From Rhineura floridana (lineage: Eukaryota > Chordata > Lepidosauria > Squamata > Rhineuridae), in NCBI RefSeq assembly GCF_030035675.1, contig NC_084493.1:26170203-26234202 (forward strand): DNA of 64,000 bases, written 5' to 3'. The stretch's first letter is position 1. Each line of letters opens with the position of its first letter. The position numbers and the translations under genes were made by a program. This document shows, one piece after another, positions 38,501 through 43,040 of the stretch. A model generated the notes under the pieces. That model saw only the letters and a list, made by a program, of their open reading frames with translations, did not search any database and was not told where the DNA came from.

Positions 38501-40845
38501 AGAAAATCCCTCACCGCCTGCACCAGGGCATAGTTTAGGCTGATCAACTGGATGCACTAAAGGAGGCTTTAACTGGTCCCAATGCATTTCAAATTAGGAT
38601 CTTCTTCAGTGTCACCCTTAAACACAACAAATATCTTTATGAGGATTTGCTGCCTTGGTATAGGTATTTGCAATTCCTTAGCAAAAACAATCAAGTCTAG
38701 GCCTGTGTTCTTTAATAGTCCAAGATGGTCTGGATAGTTAGCAACTCTATAGCAAAATCCTTCAAGATTGAAGTGGCCCTTAACTCTTCTTTTCCATATG
38801 GCTTTACTCACCAGTAATAATGCAACTACTACCAAACTTAATATCTCATTCTTTTTACCTTTTACTTAAGTTTTTTTTAATGGACATGAGGAGTGTCTCA
38901 GTTTGCACAAGATAAAACAGTGGAAGGTGAAATATATTCTTGCAAAATACTAGGTGTGCTCTATGTTTTTAATTGACCATGCTCACCTTTCCTTAAGTGG
39001 AGTAGTTTAAGCATAGCAGGCTGAAAATATGCATCTTGGGAAGGCCAAGTTTGCTTTTTCCAATAGCTAGATTCATTGTTTAAGTAACAACATATTGTAA
39101 TCAGTCTAATTTTACATCAAAGTGCAGTTTCAGATTCTAATGCGCCCAAAATAGAAATAGAGCATAACCTCAAGTATGAAACACAAAAGGCTGTCTTCAC
39201 CATCATATGACATTGACCAATAAAAAGGCTTTGAAATCTAGGTTAGAATCTGACACATATTTCTAGGATGAATAATGAGAGAAATATAATTTTCTAGGTT
39301 AGATTCTCTGTAGAAATAGTAACACAAAAAAGAAGCAAAGTAAGAAGAACACCACCAAGCATTAAAAAAATGCAATTCTCTATCTTTGGAGATGGCAGGT
39401 GTTGCCACCACTCACCATATGCTCAGAGGCACATGTTACCAAATTCTTCCAAGCAACACAGCAAGTGGATTGGACTGTGAAAGACCAACCCAAATTGTGT
39501 TTGGATTTTGACAAATTTGTAGGGCAGTACCATATCTCAGAGAGAAGGTCAGGTCTCCTGCTCCCCTGGTGCATTCACTATAGCTGCCCAATTTCCCTGC
39601 TAAGTTTGATAGAAATATCTGTTGGCTATAGGTATGTTCTTAAACCTCATGGTTTTTTGCTTATTAGTGAATATATATTTAGCTTTTGACTTCACTCAGC
39701 TGATTGCTGGATCCTTGTCAATGTTTTTGGGGAGGTTGGGTGAAGGAGGTTGATTTTGTTTCTGACTGTCTGGATTTTATTGCATTTATAAAATAAGCTT
39801 ATTTGCATAAGGCAACTGAGAAATTCAGTAAGTTACGTGATGATGGCCACCAATTTAGACAGCTTGAAAAGGAGATTAGCCAAATTCACAGAGGATAAGG
39901 CTAACAGTGGCTAGTAGCCATGATGGCTACATGCTACGTCCAGGATCAGTAGGGCATCTCTGAATACCTCGCTGTGGAACACAAGCGGGAGAGTGTTATT
40001 GTGCTCACGTCCAGCTCACAAGTTTCCCATAGGCATCAGGTTGGTCACTGTGGAGTAGAGGACTAGATCTAATTCTCTGGTCTGATCCAGCGGAGCTCAG
40101 ATGGCGCTTTTCACAGCATACATCTACAACTAAAAGGTAAAGGTGTCTCCGCACTTATAGTGCGAATCATTTCCGACTCTTAGGGTGACGTCTTGCAACG
40201 TTTGCTAGGCAGACCGTATATATGGGGTGGGATTGCCAGTTCCTTCCCCGGCCTTTCTTTACCCCCCAGCATATGCCGGGTATTCATTTTACCGACCACG
40301 GATGGATGGAAGGCTGAGTGGACCTCGACCCCTTTAACCGGAGATTCGACTTCCTCCTTCCATTGGGAATCGAACTCCGGCCCTGAGCAGAGCTTCGGCT
40401 GCGTTACCGCCGCTTACCACTCTGCGCCACGGAGATCAACGACTGGAGATCAAACGGCTATTAAAAGGACAGCCACAGGGACCGCTTAAAAACTTGGCAA
40501 CAGTAATGGAGCTCTTGTGCTGCCCCTAACAGTAAAAGGCAGGACTCCCTCAAGGCTCTTCAACCTTACTTATACTGTACTATCCTCCAGACCAGAGATG
40601 GCAACAACAACCTCCTAAAATTAATAATCATGTTAAATTCTCTATGCATGACAAACTCTCTGTTCTTGAATGGTGGGTAGTGAGGACAGGCGGAAGCCTT
40701 TAGCAAACGGACCAACACAAGCCTACCTGCCCCGGATGTTGCAGTCAGTAAAGTATATCTCGGATATAAACTTTTCGACCCGTTCGAATGTAGTACGCCG
40801 GTTTTTCAATACTGCGGGCTTGAAATCTACTCCGGACCCCGCCAT
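5392..40845 (-). CDS. MAN2C1: MAN2C1, cytosolic alpha-mannosidase 2C1 (complete gene, 26 coding exons)
   Basis: Glycoside hydrolase family 38 alpha-mannosidase that trims free oligomannosides released in the cytosol during glycoprotein turnover. The 26 exons (listed separately) sum to 3132 nt, 1043 residues; human is 1040. Every junction keeps phase and has AG/GT borders. Order: N-terminal beta region (about 1-250), GH38 catalytic barrel with GHCHIDSAWLW (metal ligands H266, D268), WLPDTFGYS (nucleophile and ligand D378) and NQFHD (ligand H583), then the C-terminal beta domains (about 650-1043). These sit exactly six residues after human H260, D262, D372 and H577. There is no signal peptide or membrane segment, as expected for a cytosolic enzyme. 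The gene spans 35.5 kb because introns are full of repeats. It converges with NEIL1 and diverges from IREB2. ATG at 40845 has A at -3 and G at +4. Confidence 0.97.
5570..5700. repeat. unclassified repeat, related to 19715-20100
   Basis: Shares ccagacaacctgtttattga and cattcatcctgattt with 19721-19760. It also has an internal near-duplicate of tttgctgagaggttagac. Probably a DNA-transposon relic. Confidence 0.4.
5965..6100 (-). mobile_element. CR1 LINE 3' fragment
   Basis: Antisense and diverged: ccacaatggccaacaagatg, gcgctctcccgtcctgcgat, ccagcaactggtattcacag. Confidence 0.5.
6115..6218 (-). CDS. MAN2C1: MAN2C1 coding exon 25
   Basis: Residues 968-1002, [20 protein letters not shown] then PVQEAVM. 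Exit leaves AT, completed as Met by exon 26. Confidence 0.96.
6705..6860 (+). mobile_element. S1 SINE, diverged
   Basis: ttttgcatgcaagaagcccc, caggttcaatcctcagcatc and gactgggcaagatggataa follow the S1 order. Confidence 0.55.
7069..7214 (-). CDS. MAN2C1: MAN2C1 coding exon 24
   Basis: Residues 919-967, [20 protein letters not shown], then [18 protein letters not shown]. Human: [18 protein letters not shown]. Confidence 0.96.
7399..7478 (-). CDS. MAN2C1: MAN2C1 coding exon 23
   Basis: Residues 892-919, [20 protein letters not shown] then AVMPHV. The acceptor chosen (catgaag) has a poor pyrimidine tract; the next AG, 5 nt in, would break the frame, so phase decides the start. Confidence 0.9.
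7525..7711 (-). mobile_element. S1 SINE
   Basis: Antisense copy in MAN2C1 intron 22; left tail ggaagctgctctatacagac, right head gctacagagctatggctctc. Confidence 0.8.
7914..8023 (-). CDS. MAN2C1: MAN2C1 coding exon 22
   Basis: Residues 856-892, [20 protein letters not shown] then [16 protein letters not shown]. Donor gtgagt after CT. Confidence 0.96.
8206..8398 (-). mobile_element. S1 SINE
   Basis: Antisense, nearly full length: ggaagctgccttttactgag to ctctaccactgagcaatggt. The rest of this intron (8400-9045) shows nothing I recognise. Confidence 0.8.
9046..9189 (-). CDS. MAN2C1: MAN2C1 coding exon 21
   Basis: Residues 808-855, [19 protein letters not shown], then [20 protein letters not shown]. 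Very close to human; phase 0 both ends. Confidence 0.97.
9425..10075 (+). mobile_element. CR1 LINE 3' region
   Basis: Sense copy with gatcaaggggatggagcaac, gagaaagtggatagagaaaa, ggctttaaaagaggattaga and terminal cttgatccagtgggctcttc. A short MIR/L2-like tail (about 9515-9570, tttatatcccgcccttcctc) is inserted in it. Flanking pieces (9280-9365 and 10215-10290) may be the two ends of an older element split by this CR1. Confidence 0.75.
10670..10790 (-). mobile_element. MIR-like SINE fragment
   Basis: tatcctcacaacaaccctat followed by a gtaggttag-type block, antisense and eroded. Confidence 0.5.
10880..11470. other. intronic stretch with no recognised feature
   Basis: AT-rich MAN2C1 intron 20 sequence; no exon, ORF of note or repeat that I can name. 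Confidence 0.5.
11476..11632 (-). CDS. MAN2C1: MAN2C1 coding exon 20
   Basis: Residues 755-807, [20 protein letters not shown], then [20 protein letters not shown]. Matches human GGLRGSAWFLLQIS and LSQEVVLDVG. Confidence 0.9.
12120..12437 (+). mobile_element. CR1 LINE 3' end
   Basis: Sense: ggctttaaaagaggattaga, aaggctatcaatggctagta, cttgatccagtaaggctctt. Directly followed by an L2-like tail. Confidence 0.75.
12440..12636 (+). mobile_element. L2-like LINE 3' tail
   Basis: gtaagccgccttgagcacaa, ggcagaatacaaataagatg and a (gat)n end. Confidence 0.6.
12670..12818 (-). mobile_element. S1 SINE, diverged
   Basis: Antisense; gctgggattgaacctgcaaa and accacactgagcaacagccc. Confidence 0.6.
13159..13263 (-). 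CDS. MAN2C1: MAN2C1 coding exon 19
   Basis: Residues 720-755, [20 protein letters not shown] then YHLETR, a near-invariant family block. Confidence 0.96.
13348..13442 (-). CDS. MAN2C1: MAN2C1 coding exon 18
   Basis: Residues 689-720, [17 protein letters not shown] then GRVTSL. Matches human TDGSVTLDNGIIRVKLD. Donor gtactt is weak but phase-correct. Confidence 0.88.
13572..13658. mobile_element. MITE-A, right half
   Basis: agccagcatggccaatggtc through ggagggccacagggtcccta; the left arm is missing. Confidence 0.6.
13660..14180 (+). mobile_element. CR1 LINE 3' end, split by a SINE
   Basis: CR1 pieces 13660-13682 (ttatggaatttgctgccaca) and 13883-14180 (ggctttaagggagg to ctcttcttgcgtta) are separated by the S1 SINE at 13683-13882. 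The CR1 ends about 40 bp from exon 17. Confidence 0.6.
13683..13882 (+). mobile_element. S1 SINE nested in CR1
   Basis: Near full length: catagctcagtagtagagca, ccaggtagggctgggagaga, cagtataaggcagcttcgta. Confidence 0.85.
14222..14304 (-). CDS. MAN2C1: MAN2C1 coding exon 17
   Basis: Residues 661-688, [20 protein letters not shown] then HPVTVTKK. Human reads [13 protein letters not shown]. The linker is shorter than human before the next exon (ADGSV). Confidence 0.88.
15029..15199 (-). CDS. MAN2C1: MAN2C1 coding exon 16
   Basis: Residues 604-661, [14 protein letters not shown] ... [16 protein letters not shown]. Donor gtgcca after TTAG. The stretch after LPWER is the least conserved part of the protein. 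Confidence 0.9.
15486..16062 (+). mobile_element. L2-like LINE 3' end, against MAN2C1 exon 15
   Basis: Sense. The 102-codon frame at 15661-15969 reads as the C-terminal end of an L2-group reverse transcriptase ([28 protein letters not shown]), followed by cgccc/gggcggtat and an (aataaa)n tail. The tail stops about 10 bp from the exon 15 donor. Confidence 0.85.
16073..16158 (-). CDS. MAN2C1: MAN2C1 coding exon 15 (fourth metal ligand)
   Basis: Residues 575-604, [21 protein letters not shown]583 is the fourth GH38 metal ligand (human H577). Human has HDVVTGS here, so Thr is replaced by Pro at 587. An L2-like LINE ends about 10 bp past the donor. Confidence 0.95.
17009..17130 (-). CDS. MAN2C1: MAN2C1 coding exon 14
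   Basis: Residues 535-575, [20 protein letters not shown] and [11 protein letters not shown]. Donor gtacaac. Confidence 0.96.
17270..17401. mobile_element. MITE-A
   Basis: cagccctccagaggttgttg against ccggagggccacaggttccc in intron 13. Confidence 0.7.
17631..17754 (-). CDS. MAN2C1: MAN2C1 coding exon 13
   Basis: Residues 493-534, ending [20 protein letters not shown] followed by [15 protein letters not shown] is the human equivalent. Confidence 0.96.
17793..18120. mobile_element. MITE-F copy carrying a nested hAT MITE
   Basis: Starts acaggggtggggaaccacag and resumes after the nested element with tttgcctggcaggattgtgc. Family also at 25428 and 26955. Confidence 0.5.
17881..18056. mobile_element. 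hAT-type MITE, 176 bp (MITE-D)
   Basis: Terminal inverted repeats cagggctgtggagtcgg and ccgactccacagccctg, with 8-bp target duplication CTCACACG (17873-17880 and 18057-18064). The inside is a GGAGTC/GACTCC-rich degenerate repeat. Confidence 0.9.
18200..18640 (-). mobile_element. L2-like LINE 3' region
   Basis: Antisense: (tatt)n, tttgtatcccacctttcctc, gaaggtcttcaaacaggcac, ggggagggaattccaaaggg. Confidence 0.7.
19059..19191. mobile_element. MITE-A
   Basis: cagggatggggaacctgtgg to ctggaaggccacaggtgccc, with caccagcc-type centre (catcagccccagccagcata). Confidence 0.8.
19487..19697. mobile_element. palindromic MITE (MITE-E)
   Basis: Ends catctgcactacacgtttaa and gtttaaatagtgcagatg; centre carries caaagaatcctgggaagtgt and taccagggttccctgggatg. 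A second, shorter copy sits at 42406-42515. Confidence 0.65.
19715..20100. repeat. unclassified repeat related to 5570-5700
   Basis: Contains cattcatcctgatgtgtttg twice in variant form and gaggcgaccgtctcaccaca near its right end. Possibly a DNA-transposon relic. Confidence 0.4.
20137..20375 (+). mobile_element. MIR-like SINE
   Basis: tRNA-like head (gttaaggtgctggactatga, ggtttgaatccccactcag), core ccagtcactgcctcccagcc, tail ggtgggatataaatgcaaca. It ends 36 bp from exon 12. Confidence 0.8.
20411..20556 (-). CDS. MAN2C1: MAN2C1 coding exon 12
   Basis: Residues 445-493, with [20 protein letters not shown] and [11 protein letters not shown]. The glycine-rich [11 protein letters not shown] loop is a family signature. 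Confidence 0.96.
20600..20985 (+). mobile_element. two L2-like LINE 3' tails in tandem
   Basis: First tail ends tcgccttgaaatgtgtgtgg at about 20790; second runs from cccccaggcattttagcatg to gtaaaccgcccagagagctt and (aata)n. Confidence 0.7.
20997..21208 (+). mobile_element. S1 SINE with an internal tail-like duplication
   Basis: gacatagctcagtggtagaa is followed by acataagaacataagaacat, a piece like the SINE 3' end, before tgccttgcatgcagaaggtc. It ends with acttcctatgttcct. Confidence 0.8.
21600..21801 (+). mobile_element. S1 SINE
   Basis: gtagttcagtgacagatcat, gacctgggttcagtctgggg, tataaggcagcttccggtgt; near full length. Confidence 0.85.
21920..22135 (-). mobile_element. MIR-like SINE
   Basis: Antisense: tatatcccgcccttcctcca, tccccacaacaacccgtgag, caccacactggctccc. 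Confidence 0.8.
22500..22700 (-). mobile_element. CR1 LINE 3' end
   Basis: Antisense: agaatcacagaattttagag, tggaaaggaattgtggaggt, gtccc... then a ggatg-type block; matches the 29380 copy. Confidence 0.65.
23049..23510 (+). mobile_element. L2-like LINE 3' end
   Basis: Coding relic [18 protein letters not shown] and [14 protein letters not shown], then ggaagggtgggatatgaat and a (cat)n end. Confidence 0.8.
23579..23674 (-). CDS. MAN2C1: MAN2C1 coding exon 11
   Basis: Residues 413-444, [20 protein letters not shown] then [12 protein letters not shown]. Phase 0 at both ends. Confidence 0.95.
23712..24001. mobile_element. MITE-B copy 1 (hAT-like)
   Basis: tgagcttcattcaggtggtc at the left and gtttaggaaccact at the right; relatives at 35084 and 46690. 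Confidence 0.65.
24221..24350. mobile_element. MITE-A variant
   Basis: ttctccagcctaataccctc against aagggcacctagtaggggaa. Confidence 0.65.
24747..24863 (-). CDS. MAN2C1: MAN2C1 coding exon 10 (catalytic nucleophile)
   Basis: Residues 374-412. [14 protein letters not shown] carries D378, the GH38 nucleophile and third metal ligand; then [20 protein letters not shown]. Almost unchanged from human. Confidence 0.98.
24905..25015 (-). mobile_element. CR1 LINE 3' fragment
   Basis: ccttgctggatcagactaaa then a cagcctggttcccaacagtg-like block, antisense. Confidence 0.5.
25076..25207. mobile_element. MITE-A
   Basis: cagggacggggaatctaaat at the left, gggttccccatcct at the right, centre cccagccagcatggccaatg. 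Confidence 0.75.
25428..25755. mobile_element. MITE-F (about 330 bp)
   Basis: aggaatggggaactttgttc to gcccaaggttccccatgc, with gaagcaaaagtgggtggagc inside. Same family as 26955-27303. Confidence 0.6.
25907..26155. mobile_element. Tigger/mariner-like MITE, 249 bp (MITE-C)
   Basis: Ends caggcataccccgcttaac and gttaaagcggggtgtgcctg are inverted repeats flanked by TA at 25905-25906 and 26156-26157. The TIRs resemble pogo/Tigger ends. A CTCF-like core lies inside at 26033-26049. Confidence 0.85.
26033..26049 (-). promoter_or_regulatory. CTCF-like motif inside the Tigger-like MITE
   Basis: Minus strand reads CCACTAGATGGCAGTGG, close to the CTCF core. Sequence match only. Confidence 0.4.
26240..26490 (-). 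mobile_element. MIR-like SINE
   Basis: Antisense, near full length: (ttat)n, tagatcccacctttcctcca, tatcctcacaacaaccctgt, gggatttgaaccctggtctc, taccacactggctctc. Confidence 0.85.
26955..27303. mobile_element. MITE-F
   Basis: aagcaggggtggataacctt to gaggctccccacccctggg; second copy of the 25428 family. It ends 54 bp from exon 9. Confidence 0.6.
27357..27449 (-). CDS. MAN2C1: MAN2C1 coding exon 9
   Basis: Residues 343-373, [20 protein letters not shown] and [10 protein letters not shown]. Phase 0 at both ends; human has [18 protein letters not shown]. Confidence 0.96.
27650..27760. mobile_element. MITE-A variant
   Basis: tggtgccctccagatgttgc and ggccatgctggctgaggccg; the right arm is eroded. 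Confidence 0.65.
27896..28006 (-). CDS. MAN2C1: MAN2C1 coding exon 8
   Basis: Residues 306-342, [15 protein letters not shown] to PVGGTWVEM. Phase 0 at both ends. Confidence 0.96.
28114..28251. mobile_element. MITE-A, best copy, with target duplication
   Basis: 138 bp from cagggatgggggatttgtgg to cacaggttttccatccctg. Flanks ctctaaat (28106-28113) and ctctaaaa (28252-28259) match at 7 of 8, an hAT-type target duplication. Confidence 0.85.
28440..28845. repeat. possible MITE-F-related repeat
   Basis: ctgcaggccaggtatggccg at the left and aaggctccccacccatggat at the right look like MITE-F borders, the interior does not match well. Confidence 0.3.
28897..28966 (-). mobile_element. S1 SINE head fragment
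   Basis: gactgagcctgggatcttct and ctaccactgagctatgatca, followed by a (cca)n run at about 28966-28990. Confidence 0.65.
28990..29110 (-). mobile_element. L2-like LINE tail
   Basis: tatcatcatcatcattatta then ttacccgcccttcaccctga, antisense. Confidence 0.6.
29230..29336 (-). CDS. MAN2C1: MAN2C1 coding exon 7
   Basis: Residues 270-305: [20 protein letters not shown] then [15 protein letters not shown]. It completes the GHCHIDSAWLW active-site motif across the junction. Confidence 0.97.
29380..29522 (+). mobile_element. CR1 LINE 3' end
   Basis: ggcagctggacagccatctg, gggttggactcgatggcctt and the diagnostic ttctatgattctatg end. Confidence 0.9.
30622..30811 (-). CDS. MAN2C1: MAN2C1 coding exon 6 (first two metal ligands)
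   Basis: Residues 207-270, ending [16 protein letters not shown]. The H-x-D pair H266/D268 corresponds to the GH38 metal ligands (human H260/D262). The preceding block [16 protein letters not shown] is nearly identical to human. Confidence 0.97.
30850..31440 (+). mobile_element. L2-like LINE 3' region
   Basis: Relic of the reverse transcriptase C-terminus ([40 protein letters not shown]) followed by an AT-rich tail. Confidence 0.75.
31688..31857 (+). mobile_element. S1 SINE
   Basis: ctgctcaatggtagagcaac, gtccaggtagggctgggaag, actgagctagatggacgcag. Confidence 0.8.
31991..32168 (-). CDS. MAN2C1: MAN2C1 coding exon 5
   Basis: Residues 147-206, with [23 protein letters not shown] and [15 protein letters not shown], all matching the human block. 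Exit phase 0 after Lys206. Confidence 0.96.
32211..32349. mobile_element. MITE-A variant
   Basis: caggggtagccaacatggtg against caccacattggctaacccctg; 43 bp from exon 5. Confidence 0.8.
32360..33290. other. intronic stretch with no recognised feature
   Basis: MAN2C1 intron 4, AT-rich; I see no exon or nameable repeat. Confidence 0.45.
33300..33395. repeat. short palindromic repeat (gcaatcctac type)
   Basis: gcgcaatcctacactccctt, attcagtgagccttacttct and tataggactgcactg. One of about eight copies in the window. Confidence 0.55.
33437..34161. mobile_element. MITE-A split by an LTR-like insertion
   Basis: Left arm 33437-33512 (cagggatggagtacctctgg) and right arm about 34080-34161 (aaccgcatctggagagtggc to ccccatccctg) belong to one MITE-A; the 570 bp between do not. 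Confidence 0.7.
33513..34079 (-). mobile_element. LTR-like fossil inside MITE-A
   Basis: About 570 bp with a TATA-like start region and an AATAAA on the minus strand, in the layout of a retroviral or Gypsy-type long terminal repeat standing alone. No capsid, polymerase or envelope region is seen. Family and exact borders are unknown. It is younger than the MITE it interrupts. Confidence 0.35.
34505..34625. repeat. short palindromic repeat (actcagagtaga type)
   Basis: gttgtattcaactaactcct and actctgagtaggactagcac are the two arms of an imperfect palindrome. Confidence 0.5.
35084..35429. mobile_element. MITE-B copy 2 with target duplication
   Basis: agtggttcccaaact at the left, acagtttgggaatcccc at the right; flanks tctgctgt (35076-35083) and tctactgt (35430-35437) match at 7 of 8. 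Confidence 0.8.
35600..35670 (-). CDS. MAN2C1: MAN2C1 coding exon 4
   Basis: Residues 124-147 ([20 protein letters not shown]). Matches human GLTKEGEKTSYVLTD. Donor gtgagc. Confidence 0.95.
36048..36080. repeat. (aat)n microsatellite
   Basis: About nine aat units in intron 3. Confidence 0.85.
36231..36354 (-). CDS. MAN2C1: MAN2C1 coding exon 3
   Basis: Residues 82-123, containing [10 protein letters not shown] and the well-kept block [17 protein letters not shown]. Exit phase 0, donor gtaagtga. Confidence 0.96.
36568..36686. mobile_element. MITE-A variant
   Basis: cagcctttcccatcatggtg and atctggagggcaccctgctg. Confidence 0.7.
36830..37045. repeat. two short palindromic repeats (aatcctat type)
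   Basis: acaatcctatacatgcctac, gtcccattgagtttaatggg and gcttacttccaggtaagtga, then a second copy with gagtagacaggattgcactg. Confidence 0.6.
37449..37574 (-). CDS. MAN2C1: MAN2C1 coding exon 2
   Basis: Residues 40-82, from [10 protein letters not shown] to [14 protein letters not shown]. Acceptor ttcag, donor gtaagtat. Exit leaves AT, completed as Met by the next exon. Confidence 0.95.
37990..38135 (+). mobile_element. MIR-like SINE head
   Basis: gagctagtcaggtgtagcgg, tctgattcccacttgccatg, gagccaatcactgtctctca. Confidence 0.65.
38569..38835 (-). other. unrecognised open frame (88 codons) in MAN2C1 intron 1
   Basis: Reads [19 protein letters not shown] and [20 protein letters not shown]. Composition is protein-like rather than repeat-like, but I do not recognise it and no start context or splice partner is clear. 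May be a relic of an unknown element or chance. Confidence 0.2.
38840..39800. other. intronic stretch with no recognised feature
   Basis: MAN2C1 intron 1; AT-rich, no nameable repeat or exon. Confidence 0.4.
39835..40108 (+). mobile_element. CR1 LINE 3' end
   Basis: tgatggccaccaatttagac, ataaggctaacagtggctag, ctggtctgatccagcggagc. Confidence 0.7.
40130..40434 (-). mobile_element. Sauria SINE
   Basis: Minus copy very similar to 3886-4186: taaaggtgtctccgcactta to actctgcgccacgga. About 290 bp below exon 1 in intron 1. Low divergence between the two copies suggests recent activity. Confidence 0.9.
40727..40845 (-). CDS. MAN2C1: MAN2C1 coding exon 1
   Basis: Residues 1-40, start [12 protein letters not shown], then the conserved [11 protein letters not shown] and YFTDCN. 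The start is a few residues longer than human (MAAAPALKHW). Donor gtaggc; AG is carried into the next codon (Arg40). Confidence 0.93.
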
Positions 40846-41080
40846 GATTCCTTAGGATAAAAGATTTCCCCTCTGGTACAGCGCCCAAATAATTCCGCTA
40901 TAAAACACAAACGGCCACAATAGTTCCGTCCTTCCTAGGCTCCCCGAAAGGACTACACACAAGTTCCATGGAAAGCAGGTAAGAAAACAGCGCATGCTTA
41001 TGAGAAAAGTGAAGGCCCGTCCTTGCCCTTAATTTTACGTTTCGAGATAGAGAGGCTTCCGCCCCTAGTGGCTAACGTTT
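40846..41080 (-). promoter_or_regulatory. MAN2C1 5' UTR and proximal promoter region
   Basis: CpG-containing sequence just above the MAN2C1 start, free of recognisable repeats, with no clear TATA box. ETS-like GGAA/TTCC cores occur (agaggcttccgccc at about 41051) and a CTCF-like core (GCCCCTAGTGG, 41061-41071). Boundaries are inferred from position only. Confidence 0.45.
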
Positions 41081-41234
41081 TCTACTGAGACACAGAGTTA
41101 ATCTTTCTCAGAAAGGAGATCGCTATTGAAATGTTGATTATACAGTCCCGCAGGTCTCCGTTCAAAGTCAATAGTCCAACCTACACAGAAATGGATAAGG
41201 GAGCCGAACAGCCATTCTATGGACGAGACAATCA

Positions 41235-41289
41235 CTGTAAACCGCTATGGGGCGGTATACAAATGAAATAAATAAATAAATAAATAAAC
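41235..41289 (+). mobile_element. L2-like LINE tail fragment
   Basis: ctgtaaaccgctatggggcg and (aaat)n. Confidence 0.6.
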
Positions 41290-41399
41290 TCTATCCCACT
41301 GATTCAAAATTAAAATTAACATAATTAAAACTGATTAAAAGACACTCACAGCCCTATCCCACAGATTAAAAATCAGGGTCCTGGGAAGGGCAAAGCATA

Positions 41400-41492
41400 G
41401 CACATTTAGGCTGCAATCCAATACATGTCTACTCAGAAGTTAGCGCCATTGGGACTTACTCCCAGGTAAGTGTGTATTGCATTGCAGCTTAG
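41400..41492. repeat. short palindromic repeat (gcaatccaat type)
   Basis: ggctgcaatccaatacatgt ... gtgtgtattgcattgcagct, arms around gttagcgccattgggactta. Confidence 0.65.
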
Positions 41493-41734
41493 TACTTGAC
41501 TAAATAGGTAAACACAAATATTTTTGTCAAGACCATGTCCATACAAAAATACATAGATCTCTATGTGCCTACTACATTTTAAAAGGGTGAGGCTCTTTTT
41601 TTAAAAATCATTTCTAAAAATATATACACCCCATCTTTTGGCCCCCACAGTGGCTCACAACAGTCACTTTAAAAGAATACATTAAAATGTGTACTCTTTT
41701 GTGCAAGAATGGTACATTGCCTATTGTTTTAATC

Positions 41735-41925
41735 ATCACATTCCTCCATGGAGCTCAGGATGGTTTCCTAGTTCTCCCCTTTTATCCTCACAACAACCCT
41801 TTCAGGTAGGCTAGGATGGGACATAGTGACTCACCCACTGAGGTCACCCACAGAGGCTCATGGCTTAAGTGAAAATTTAACCCAGGCCTCAATGGTCCTA
41901 GCCCAACACATGCTATGTCACAGTG
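41735..41925 (-). mobile_element. MIR-like SINE
   Basis: Antisense; tatcctcacaacaacccttt, tgaggtcacccacagaggct. Confidence 0.65.
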
Positions 41926-41935
41926 TCTCTAACCC

Positions 41936-42060
41936 AGGGATGCGGAACCTTGTTTAGCCCAAGGGCTGCATTGCCTTCTGGAGACCATATGCCAGTAATG
42001 GGCAGAGCCAGAGGCAAAAGGTGGTGGAGCAATACAATTTTTACCTTTCTGCAGATTGCT
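41936..42060. repeat. MITE-F fragment
   Basis: agggatgcggaaccttgttt and gcaaaaggtggtggagcaat match the left part of 25428-25755. Confidence 0.5.
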
Positions 42061-42104
42061 ACTTTCTTACACACACATGTACCATATATACATACACACA
42101 CACC

Positions 42105-42225
42105 ATATATTTTGTTGTTGTTATATGCCTTCAAGTCTTTTACGACTTATGGCAACCCTATGAACCTTTTTTGGATATATTCATAGGGTTTTCATGAATG
42201 AGACTGACTCCCAAAGGAAGCTACC
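42105..42225. repeat. unclassified amniote-type repeat fragment
   Basis: tgttgttgttatatgccttc, cgacttatggcaaccctatg, atagggttttcatga; I know this as a common interspersed sequence but not its class. Confidence 0.45.
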
Positions 42226-42296
42226 CAGCCATATGCATATTCAGGGGGCAAAATCAGTCTGCAGGACTTCTTCAGGGCGATGGAAGCAAAACACTG

Positions 42297-42597
42297 GACA
42301 TAGAAGTTGCATTATACCAAGTCAGGCCAATGATCCATCTAGTTCAGAATTGTCAACACTGACAGGCAGCAGCTCTCCAGGGGTTCAGCCAGGGGATACT
42401 CCAGCAGATCCACACCATACATTTAAAGCACATCCGACACACATTTAAAGCACGAGTTCCCCCTGAAGAATCCTGGGAATTGTGATTTCCCCCTCACAGA
42501 ACCATATGGTGTGGGCCTGCCCTCCCTGGAAAACTGAACCTGAGACCTCCTGCATGTAAAGCAGATGCTCTACTACCACTGACCTAAGACCCTTCCC
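42297..42597 (-). mobile_element. S1 SINE split by MITE-E
   Basis: Antisense SINE parts 42297-42405 (gcattataccaagtcaggcc) and 42516-42597 (actgaacctgagacctcctg, ctaccactgacctaagaccc). Confidence 0.7.
42406..42515. mobile_element. MITE-E, short copy nested in a SINE
   Basis: catttaaagcacatccgaca, gaagaatcctgggaattgtg and accatatggtgtgggc. Confidence 0.55.
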
Positions 42598-42709
42598 TAA
42601 AAGGCGGGAGCAGGCTAGTTTCTCACCAAAAAATGACAAAAACAGTGCCTGAACATTGTGCCTGTCTCAGGTTCTACAAACGTTAGATACTATTTTTGAG
42701 AAAAAGAAA

Positions 42710-42812
42710 ACTGGGAATCCCTGTCTGAAAGCCTTGAGAGTCACTGCCAGTCAGTGTAAACAGTAGTAAGCTAGATCGACCAACGGGTCTGATTCGGTAT
42801 AAGGCAAATTTC
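42710..42812 (+). mobile_element. S1 SINE 3' half
   Basis: gagagtcactgccagtcagt, agctagatcgaccaacgggt, ttcggtataaggcaaatt. Confidence 0.7.
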
Positions 42813-42839
42813 TATCAGTCCAACAGAGTTCAATGGAGC

Positions 42840-43040
42840 TTAGGCTGCACTCCAATACATGTCTACTCAGAAGTAAGCTCCATTGAGTTCAACGGAAACA
42901 TACTCCCAGGCAAGTGTATATTGGATTGCAGCCTTACTCTCAGGTTCGTGTGTATAGGATGGCAGCCTTACAGCCCGATCGTATACTGTACATGTTGATT
43001 CAGGAGGAAACTTTATTGTGTTCAGTGGGCCCTACTCTAA
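42840..43040. repeat. two short palindromic repeats
   Basis: aggctgcactccaatacatg, gtaagctccattgagttcaa, ttggattgcagccttactct, then a second eroded copy. Confidence 0.6.
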
